Shown here: piece after piece, positions 1 to 6,522 of the stretch
Position numbering within the stretch: position 1 is the first letter of the stretch
How the letters are laid out: every line of letters begins with the position of its first letter
Assembly: GCA_035529735.1 (NCBI GenBank)
Contig: DATKWE010000073.1
Location: forward strand, 1 to 16,313
Direction: 5' to 3'
Source of the DNA: JAAXQD01 sp035529735
GTDB taxonomy: Bacteria > Desulfobacterota > Desulfobacteria > Desulfobacterales > UBA11574
DNA: 16,313 nt
The notes under the pieces: generated by a model
The model's input: the letters and a program-made list of their open reading frames with translations, nothing else
Told to the model about the DNA's origin: nothing
The model's database searches: none
Made by a program: the position numbers and the translations under genes

Positions 1-3000
1 ACCACACTGTTTTCCTGAACGATGTTTTTAATACGCTCGTATTTCCCGCCAAGGGCCTTGATTTTAATGTCAAGAGACACATTTTCTTTAAACGATATAT
101 TTAGAAGCAGTATATTTTCGATCAGGTTCGCCGTGCCGGGAGATGCGGATATAATCGGAATAACAATAATGCTCCGGTCGTCTTTTCGGCCGATACCGAT
201 ATAGACATTCCCCTCCCGCACGATAATTCTCTTGGTGCCTTTTAGCAGCGGGTCTGTTTCGACTCTGGACGGTATCGGCTTTAAGACACCATCTTTTTTT
301 ACGATTCCGATGGTTGTTTCATCGGTGGGTTCTCCGAGAAGATTCAACCCGCCGATTCTATAGAGGATCGCCCCTTCTATCCCTGCAACAATCTTTTGGA
401 GGTTTTTTAGAACGATAATATTTATGTTGGTCAGCTGGAACGTTCTGATGTTATATTTTACCAATGTATCGAACAGTATCCCTTCCAGCCTTTCGCTGAT
501 GCGGCTGGTCCCTACAGTGACCGTCTTGGCCTGGTGCCGGATGGCATCCACAGGTCGAGACAAGCAGTTAATCGATTCTCCCAGACACTCAAACAGCTTG
601 TTCAGCATATTCAGGGCGGTACCTTTTTTACCGAAGTCAATTTCAAAATCAGACACCGGCATCCTGCCCGATAGATATTTAAGCAGAAGGGTTAGATCTG
701 ACGCGGCTTCAAGCCCCATAGCCGTGGGGAAACTGCCGGCAGATTTTTTTCTTCTGAATTCTTTATAGAAAAAGGCAATTTTTTCCCTGAAAGATTTTTC
801 CAGAACGAGCTCATAAACGTCCATATCCTTTTTTGCATAATCATCTACGGTGTTCTGAATGTCTTTATTGAATTCGTATAGGAAACTTGAACCCTCATTA
901 ATTGCCATCGCCGCATAGTAACCCCAGATATGGCCCACCAGGGTATTCAAAATGGGCGCAAAATGTTCGCTGACCATGGGAACATGAAATACGTCCGCCG
1001 CATAGGGTTCAAACCGGTCTTCACCCACATCTGCGATGACCACCGGCGTCGCTTTATGGGCCTGAAATATTGCCGTATCTTTTATAATATCGCCGATAAC
1101 GTTACCCCTGGCGCCGGCGGCACACACAATGATCAGGGGTTCTGATGACAAATCGATGTGTTTTTTATCTTCGATAAAATCGGACGAAATGGTCTTATAG
1201 CAGAGTTCGCTCAGCTTGATTCTGATTTCATCCGCCGAGGCCTTGTTGGGGCCGCTGCCGACCACGGCCCAGTAGGTTTTGGTTGTTGCAAGCCTTCTGG
1301 CCGATTCCCCGATTTTAGTGTGCATGGAAAGAATTTTTTTCATGCAATCGGGGAGCTTAAGGAGCTCTTTTATTTCCGCTGTAACAAAATCATTATGCCT
1401 TCGCCCTTTAAGTTCTGCAATCTTAAGCCCCAGAATAGCTCCGGCAACGATCTGAGAATAGAACGCCTTTGTGGACGCAACGGACATCTCGATATCACGA
1501 CCGCTGCTGGTGTACATGACGCCGTCGACCTTGAAGGTAATATCTGAATCCCTGCGGTTGACAATGGCCATGGTGTAAGCACCTCTTTCTTTGACCATAT
1601 CGACGGCACGATTGGTATCTGTTGTGGTACCGGACTGGCTGATGGCAATAACAAGGGCGTCGGCCATACTGTTTGGCTCATCGGTGTCACACAGTTGAAA
1701 TCCGCTCAGCTCCGATGCTTTCAATGCACGGATATAAAACGACGGATCGTGCACGTAGTAAGTCAGAATGTCCGCACACGCCTGTGCAGCCACACCGGCA
1801 GTCCCCTGCCCCACCAAAAAAATCCGTCGGATTTTTTCATCCATCAGGGCCTTTTTCAATATTTCAGGAAAGGTCTTTTCATCCAGGGTGATCACACGGT
1901 CTTGGCCTTTCTCATCTTTGATTTTCCAACGGTTCTGAAAGGTCTTCTCAACGGAAAGCGGGGCTTCTGAAATTTCTTTTAAAAAATAGTGGGGAAATTC
2001 CTGGCGATCGATGTCCCTTGAAGTAATTTGAGTATATTTTATGTCCTTTTCTCCAAGGGCCAGAGGCGTCCGGTCATAATACATGGCGTTAATTCCGTCC
2101 AAGCCTCCCCCGGCTTCCTGATTCAAGATGAAAATCTGTCCCCGGGTCACGCCGTGTCTGCCTTCGACTTCTTTTTCCCCGTCCAGCTTAATGAAAAAGG
2201 GTGTCTCTTCGACCAATCCATACACCTCGGAAGAGGGCACATAATGATCGTCTGCAATACCGACAAAGATGGCCTGACCGCTCCCTTTTTGGGCCAAGAA
2301 AAGCTTTCCGGGGGCAAGATCGGTATGCATGGATATGGCATGTGACCCCTCAAAGTCATTCACCGCTCTCCGGAAAGCTTCCGCCACATCACAGCCTTGC
2401 TGGACATATTTGCCGATCTGAAGCGGAATGATTTTGGTATCGGTGGTGATATCTTTATGGGTAAAACACCCCAGCCGTTCATGTTCTTTTTTCAGCTCAA
2501 GATAATTATCGATATCTCCATTCAGGCAGGCGTGAATAATACCCCCTTCTGGAACACGATTTCCTAAAATTGCATTATCCACCGGATGGCAGTTCGGTTC
2601 GGTGATGGCACCCACGGAGGCCCACCGGGTGTGGGCGGAAATCGTGTGGTATTCATGTGAAAACCCTGCCAATCTTTGCAGGATCCCATCGTCTTTGATC
2701 TGCTTGCGCAAGAAACGACTATTGTCCCCCAGACGTCCGACGACCGCAGCAATTTTATACGTCAAGGCCAGGGCAAAACGCTTTTGGCCGTTTTCATCTT
2801 GGGTCTGGTTTAGGTTTATTCCCGAGTTAACGAGAACGTCCTGATCTGAACGCTCTGTTAACTGTTCAAGAAGATTTGCTTTTTTTAGGGTTTCTTTGAA
2901 CCTCTCAAACTCTGAACTCTCCAGAACGAACATCATAGAGACACCCGCCGAATCGCGTCCTCTCACCTCAAGGCGATCGATGCTGTTCAGCACGGCATTG

Positions 3001-3650
3001 ATCTGTTTGAAAATATTGACAACCTTTATATTGGGATTTTGGTTTTCAGATCCCAGAAGATTTTCAATCTTTTTTATATTGCCGGCAATTTCAGCGGTCA
3101 GGCACCAAGCAATGTCTTTTAAAATGTCGATACGCCGGACCAGGATATCCACATCTTTCGATTGGAGCCGACCCAAATGATCGCTCAAAAATTTTGATTC
3201 CGATTCGATGATTTCAGACAGGCGGCCGGCAAATTCTGAAAGTTCATCTTGGCGCTGGGTGTCGACAAATAGAGGGTAAAAAGCTTCATTTGACTTTAAC
3301 GAACGAACCGCCTTAAACAGCGCCTCCACATGGTCTTTGCCGCCCAGATAACGGCTTTCAAAACACAGGTCATCTTGTCTGCAGTTCTGCACCCGGTGGT
3401 CTTCAAGTTTTTTGAGCATGGGGTTCAAAACACCGACATCGATACGGTCATCTGTTGTTTTCTTGTGTTTAAATGCGACAATCCCGGTCAACCCACAGCT
3501 GAGTCTGTTATCATGGTATGGGAAAAATACGATGGCCCGGTCCTGCACACCGGCCCAGCGCTTTCCAAAATAGACGTGGCACAATAGGCCCTTGAGGATT
3601 ATTTTGCACAACCGTTTGACAATTAAATATATTTTCCCTGTTGATTTCAT
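1..3650 (-). CDS. Giant GlmS-like amidotransferase/phosphosugar isomerase (partial, C-terminus off window)
   Basis: An open frame of 1216 codons runs off the left edge. It is related to glucosamine-6-phosphate synthase (GlmS), which makes GlcN-6-P from fructose-6-P and glutamine. Visible parts: CGLTGIVAF at 52-60, the class-II amidotransferase nucleophile region; a mostly helical insert at about 65-220; RGRDSAG at 230-236 and HTRWA at 340-344, matching GlmS glutaminase motifs; LNGDIDN near 377 and TDTK further on; a first SIS domain at about 595-740 with SQSGTT and ASTKAF; a second at about 780-920 where the GlmS catalytic Glu and His appear kept (KLSEL and DKKHID). About 300 residues beyond that are unrecognised. 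Ordinary GlmS is about 610 residues. The ATG at 3648-3650 has GGAAG four bases upstream and an in-frame stop precedes it. No start codon directly precedes Cys52. It follows kdnB by 53 bases, so it may be co-transcribed. The family is clear; the exact substrate is inferred. Confidence 0.85.
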   Translation of the reverse strand, partial: MKSTGKIYLIVKRLCKIILKGLLCHVYFGKRWAGVQDRAIVFFPYHDNRLSCGLTGIVAFKHKKTTDDRIDVGVLNPMLKKLEDHRVQNCRQDDLCFESRYLGGKDHVEALFKAVRSLKSNEAFYPLFVDTQRQDELSEFAGRLSEIIESESKFLSDHLGRLQSKDVDILVRRIDILKDIAWCLTAEIAGNIKKIENLLGSENQNPNIKVVNIFKQINAVLNSIDRLEVRGRDSAGVSMMFVLESSEFERFKETLKKANLLEQLTERSDQDVLVNSGINLNQTQDENGQKRFALALTYKIAAVVGRLGDNSRFLRKQIKDDGILQRLAGFSHEYHTISAHTRWASVGAITEPNCHPVDNAILGNRVPEGGIIHACLNGDIDNYLELKKEHERLGCFTHKDITTDTKIIPLQIGKYVQQGCDVAEAFRRAVNDFEGSHAISMHTDLAPGKLFLAQKGSGQAIFVGIADDHYVPSSEVYGLVEETPFFIKLDGEKEVEGRHGVTRGQIFILNQEAGGGLDGINAMYYDRTPLALGEKDIKYTQITSRDIDRQEFPHYFLKEISEAPLSVEKTFQNRWKIKDEKGQDRVITLDEKTFPEILKKALMDEKIRRIFLVGQGTAGVAAQACADILTYYVHDPSFYIRALKASELSGFQLCDTDEPNSMADALVIAISQSGTTTDTNRAVDMVKERGAYTMAIVNRRDSDITFKVDGVMYTSSGRDIEMSVASTKAFYSQIVAGAILGLKIAELKGRRHNDFVTAEIKELLKLPDCMKKILSMHTKIGESARRLATTKTYWAVVGSGPNKASADEIRIKLSELCYKTISSDFIEDKKHIDLSSEPLIIVCAAGARGNVIGDIIKDTAIFQAHKATPVVIADVGEDRFEPYAADVFHVPMVSEHFAPILNTLVGHIWGYYAAMAINEGSSFLYEFNKDIQNTVDDYAKKDMDVYELVLEKSFREKIAFFYKEFRRKKSAGSFPTAMGLEAASDLTLLLKYLSGRMPVSDFEIDFGKKGTALNMLNKLFECLGESINCLSRPVDAIRHQAKTVTVGTSRISERLEGILFDTLVKYNIRTFQLTNINIIVLKNLQKIVAGIEGAILYRIGGLNLLGEPTDETTIGIVKKDGVLKPIPSRVETDPLLKGTKRIIVREGNVYIGIGRKDDRSIIVIPIISASPGTANLIENILLLNISFKENVSLDIKIKALGGKYERIKNIVQENSV

Positions 3651-3660
3651 TGAACTTCCG

Positions 3661-3683
3661 ATTTTTTATACCCCATAAAAAAT
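3661..3683 (-). promoter_or_regulatory. AT-only hairpin in the kdnB to glmS-like gap
   Basis: A perfect 9-bp inverted repeat (ATTTTTTAT and ATAAAAAAT) with a 5-base loop occupies about half of the 53-base gap between kdnB and the GlmS-like gene. Its end lies just upstream of the GGAAG ribosome-binding site. It could act as a weak terminator for kdnB, or as a structure affecting translation of the next gene. The stem contains only A-T pairs, so it is weak. Confidence 0.35.
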
Positions 3684-3703
3684 ATTTTACGCGTTACCTT
3701 CCG

Positions 3704-4771
3704 CTACATCTTCAGATACAGTTCTTTGATCTTGTCCCGGGTCATGGTCCTTTTCCAGTCGGTTCCCAGGGCGTTTTCCCAGAGCGGCTCCAGGATGAGG
3801 GCGACATCCGCCATTTTTTCCAATTGATCGTTCTTAATACCGGCGACAATGTTTCGGGGAAGTTGAATCTTATGTTTTTCCATCATTTGACGGAATTCGC
3901 TGACCCCTTCGGTATAATAGTCTTCGAGGGTGTCAAAGACAATGCAGTTGCCGATTCCGTGATGAATCCCCAGCACAAATGAAAGACCATATGAAAGTGC
4001 ATGGCATATCCCCACCTGTGAATAGGCAATGCTCATACCGCCGCAATAAGACGCCATCATCAGCTGGTCGTCACGGTCCGGGCCGCTGCCCAAAAAAACC
4101 TCTCTGCAAAGTTCAATGGCTCTCTCCCCGTATGCTTGGCTGAATGCATTGAGGTAAGTGCCGCTTAAAGATTCGACACAGTGTATATAACAGTCCATTC
4201 CGGTATAGAATCGCTGATCCGGCGGTGCTGTTTCAATCAGCTCGGGATCGAGAAGAATCTGGTCAAATACGGTGTAATCGGAATTGATTCCGAGCTTCTT
4301 TTCAGGGCCTGAAAGAACCGTTGTACGGGATACCTCCGCACCGGTTCCGGAAAGGGTTGGAATGCCCACATGGTAAACCGCCGGATTCTTTATAAGATCC
4401 CAGCCCTGATAATCTGCAGAAGATCCGGGGTTGGTCAGCATCAGGGATACCGCCTTTGCAATATCCAAGGTGCTTCCGCCACCGATTCCGATAATGCCGT
4501 CGGGCAATTCATCCGTAATTTTTTTCACATTCTGTGTCAACCGGTCAACATATTCTGTTTTGGGTTCATGATCCACGTTGACCCACATAAGTGTGTCGCG
4601 GTCTTTTACCGGCACCCGGTCTTTTAAGGGGCTTTTAAGAAAAACATCATCCACCAGAAACACCATATAAGAATCTCCGGTTTTCCGTTTTTCAGCAAGG
4701 ATATCGTTCAGCTGATTGAAACATCCCCGGCCGAACACCACATAAGACACCATTTTAAAATTTCGAAACAT
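3704..4771 (-). CDS. kdnB: 3-deoxy-D-manno-octulosonate 8-oxidase KdnB (iron-type alcohol dehydrogenase family)
   Basis: This 355-residue protein belongs to the iron-containing alcohol dehydrogenase superfamily and matches what I know of KdnB, which oxidises the C8 hydroxyl of Kdo to an aldehyde so that KdnA can aminate it. The N-terminus (NFKMVSYVVFGRG) and the stretch PTLSGTGAEVSRTTVLSGPE are KdnB-like. GIGGGSTLDIAKA at about 95-107 is the nucleotide-binding region. Likely metal ligands are D193, H197 (GMDCYIH), H257 (ICHALSYG) and H271 (HHGIGN). The start has GAGGAT seven bases upstream. It lies downstream of kdnA, its established partner in Shewanella, and that pairing is the strongest support for the specific function. 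A generic Fe-ADH is the alternative. Confidence 0.88.
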   Translation of the reverse strand: MFRNFKMVSYVVFGRGCFNQLNDILAEKRKTGDSYMVFLVDDVFLKSPLKDRVPVKDRDTLMWVNVDHEPKTEYVDRLTQNVKKITDELPDGIIGIGGGSTLDIAKAVSLMLTNPGSSADYQGWDLIKNPAVYHVGIPTLSGTGAEVSRTTVLSGPEKKLGINSDYTVFDQILLDPELIETAPPDQRFYTGMDCYIHCVESLSGTYLNAFSQAYGERAIELCREVFLGSGPDRDDQLMMASYCGGMSIAYSQVGICHALSYGLSFVLGIHHGIGNCIVFDTLEDYYTEGVSEFRQMMEKHKIQLPRNIVAGIKNDQLEKMADVALILEPLWENALGTDWKRTMTRDKIKELYLKM

Positions 4772-4822
4772 AATTATATCCTCAAATCATAGACTATTAA
4801 TTTCAATTACCCAACCCGGATG

Positions 4823-4960
4823 AATTAGAAAAGTGACTAAAGTGAACTAAAGTTTGAAATGCCTAAAGTTAAGGTGTCGCTTCGCTCCATCTATTCATAT
4901 AAAAATATACAGAATTCCATAACTTTAGAAATGTTAGATCACTTCAAACTTTTTTAAGTC
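4823..4960. repeat. Repeat-rich non-coding element with nested inverted repeats (MITE-like)
   Basis: The kdnB-kdnA gap contains three direct copies of CTAAAGT (starting near 4837, 4847 and 4863) and two nested perfect inverted repeats: AAAGTTTGAA at 4849-4858 with TTCAAACTTT at 4943-4952, and CTAAAGTTA at 4863-4871 with TAACTTTAG at 4920-4928. A small GC-rich palindrome (GCTTCGC region, about 4875-4885) sits inside. No ORF of note is present. The layout resembles a small dispersed non-autonomous repeat. That it occurs elsewhere in the genome is my inference from its form. Confidence 0.5.
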
Positions 4961-4997
4961 ATGAAATTTTTTCCACGAAAGTCATAAATGCGGAAGG

Positions 4998-5067
4998 ATC
5001 ACCCCATCACCCTCACCCATCACCTATTTCCTATCACCCATCACCTATCGCCTATTTCCTATTTTTT
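4998..5067. repeat. Degenerate heptamer tandem array overlapping the 3' end of kdnA
   Basis: From 5019 to 5067 the plus strand reads as seven successive 7-base units: ATCACCT, ATTTCCT, ATCACCC, ATCACCT, ATCGCCT, ATTTCCT, ATTTTTT. Less regular copies extend left to about 4998. On the coding strand the units are AGGTGAT or AGGAAAT. The last units encode the C-terminal end of KdnA (KKIGNRR) and supply its stop codon at 5045-5047, so the array spans the gene end. Unit gain or loss by slippage would alter only the last residues and the spacer. Confidence 0.7.
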
Positions 5068-6247
5068 TAAATACACCTGCCATTTTTTCTATTCGCCGGG
5101 AAAGCTCCTCTTCAGTCCAAGACAATTTTATCAGCATAGATAGGGTTCTGCCCATAATGCCGTCGGACTTGGGAACTTCAACTTTTTCGTAGTCCGGGCA
5201 GTGATCCAGAAGCTGAACCGAAAGCTTGGCGGCGGAACTCAACTTTTTTAAGTGATGCCACTGCCGGATATAATGCCAGTTGTTATCATACCAGTAAAAA
5301 CACCCGTCAACGCCGGCCTCACCCAGAGACTTTGCTGTTTCCCGTGCGCTAACCTCATCCGGCAGAAAAAAAGAAAGGAACGTTGCCGAGTCGCCTTCCG
5401 GGTCAGGAAGCGCTCTGAAGCTGATCTCCGGGAACGCCGTCAAGGCATCCTTAATGGCTTTTTTATGGGCCCGCTGTTTTTCCAGAATGAAATCGAGTTT
5501 TCTCAGCTGAGCCACGCCGACAGCTGCATTCAGTTCACTGATGCGAAAGTTTGTTCCCAAAATCGGGTGGTCTTCAAGACCCCGATCATTGCCGATGTGG
5601 TCATGGCCGTGATCCGCAAATGCATCCGCAAGGGTATAGAGTTCCTTATCGTCGGTGACCACCGCCCCCCCCTCGCCGCAGGTAATGGTTTTGACAGGAT
5701 CGAAGGAAAAACACCCCATATTGCCGAACGTCCCCAGTGCTTTACCTTTGAAGGTGGCCCCCAGGGACTGGCAGGCGTCTTCTATCAATATGAGCCCCTT
5801 TTGACGGCAGAAATTTTTTATGTCTTCAATACGCGCCATGGCACCGCACATATGGACCGGTAGTACCGCCTTTGTTCGGGGGGTAAGGACAGACTCGATG
5901 GATTCAGGGTCGAGGCAGAGTGTTTCGTCTATTTCACCGAACACAGGCACGGCACCGGCATAAATAACCGCTTCGATGGTTGCGATGAAGGTAAACGGCG
6001 GTACAACGACCTCATCTCCCACCCCGATCCCGCATGCCGTCAATGCAACACCCAGCGCTGCGGTACCGCTGGAACAGAGGTGAGAATACTCCGATCCGAT
6101 CCGGTTTGCCAGCTCCGATTCGAATGTTCTTGCCTTCCAGTGCCCTTTTCGGACACCATCGAAGCCGTAGCGAGACAAAACACCCGTATCGAGAACATCC
6201 TGTACTTCTTTGCGTTCCTCGTCACCAAATATTTCAAACCCCGGCAT
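5045..6247 (-). CDS. kdnA: 8-amino-3,8-dideoxy-D-manno-octulosonate transaminase KdnA (DegT/DnrJ/EryC1/StrS family)
   Basis: This 400-residue PLP-dependent sugar aminotransferase transfers an amino group to the C8 aldehyde made by KdnB, giving 8-amino-3,8-dideoxy-Kdo (Kdo8N) for LPS. Family landmarks: SSGTAAL at about 59-65, PPFTFIAT near 83-90, EDACQSLGA at 156-164 containing the PLP-ring Asp, and SFDPVKTITCGEGG with the probable Schiff-base Lys at 186. The N-terminal MPGFEIFGDEE and HWKARTFE regions look KdnA-like. I chose the ATG at 6245-6247 because GGAGGAG lies eight bases upstream and it gives the family N-terminus; an ATG 39 bases further upstream lacks that support. The last residues and the stop codon lie in a heptamer repeat. 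Another DegT sugar transaminase is the alternative, but adjacency to kdnB argues for KdnA. Confidence 0.88.
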   Translation of the reverse strand: MPGFEIFGDEERKEVQDVLDTGVLSRYGFDGVRKGHWKARTFESELANRIGSEYSHLCSSGTAALGVALTACGIGVGDEVVVPPFTFIATIEAVIYAGAVPVFGEIDETLCLDPESIESVLTPRTKAVLPVHMCGAMARIEDIKNFCRQKGLILIEDACQSLGATFKGKALGTFGNMGCFSFDPVKTITCGEGGAVVTDDKELYTLADAFADHGHDHIGNDRGLEDHPILGTNFRISELNAAVGVAQLRKLDFILEKQRAHKKAIKDALTAFPEISFRALPDPEGDSATFLSFFLPDEVSARETAKSLGEAGVDGCFYWYDNNWHYIRQWHHLKKLSSAAKLSVQLLDHCPDYEKVEVPKSDGIMGRTLSMLIKLSWTEEELSRRIEKMAGVFKKIGNRR

Positions 6248-6307
6248 AATACATCTCCTCCATATGTAACGGTGCTCTAAAACCAATCCATTTCAAAGAT
6301 GCTTCAG

Positions 6308-6326
6308 GTATGATTGAATTTCATAC
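6308..6326. promoter_or_regulatory. Small dyad upstream of kdnA (possible operator)
   Basis: GTATGA at 6308-6313 and TCATAC at 6321-6326 form a 6-bp dyad with a 7-base spacer, about 60 bases upstream of the kdnA start. Its size and place suit a repressor site, but no consensus was recognised and no convincing promoter was found near it. Confidence 0.2.
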
Positions 6327-6360
6327 TGGAAACTGTCTGAGTGGATTACAGATCGTTATG

Positions 6361-6442
6361 AAAGAACCCTGAACATTTTAATTTCAAGAGGATACATTCT
6401 CAAAAAACAAAAACCTTTATTAATAGCCCGGGAGGGTTCTTT
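6361..6442. repeat. Long-range inverted repeat in the pbp-kdnA gap
   Basis: AAAGAACCCT at 6361-6370 is repeated exactly inverted as AGGGTTCTTT at 6433-6442, with a 62-base AT-rich interval. The 275-base gap (6248-6522) otherwise shows only a CCCGGG palindrome, the small dyad nearer kdnA, and one TTATCCACA (6455-6463) identical to the DnaA-box consensus. No intrinsic terminator was found after pbp. Confidence 0.4.
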
Positions 6443-6522
6443 TATTACGAGCCGTTATCCACAAGTTTTTTCAGGAAAAATTTAATGATATCTGAAGTGG
6501 TGATCCGTCGAATACGTGGACC

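Noticed and set aside
1158..2431. Several plus-strand and other-frame open stretches inside the GlmS-like gene
   Set aside because: They are shadows of a well-supported gene, have no recognisable domain and lack ribosome-binding sites.
1..3650. A frameshifted or broken GlmS gene
   Set aside because: The minus-strand frame stays open from 3650 to the window edge, and GlmS motifs appear in the right order in that single frame.
4998..5067. CRISPR array
   Set aside because: Units are seven bases with no spacers, so it is a short tandem repeat rather than a CRISPR.
5252..5863. 203-residue plus-strand open frame inside kdnA
   Set aside because: It lies fully antisense to kdnA, which has complete aminotransferase motifs; no domain was recognised.
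6455..6463. Single DnaA-box consensus as sign of a replication origin
   Set aside because: One box without clustering, AT-rich unwinding repeats or origin genes is compatible with chance.
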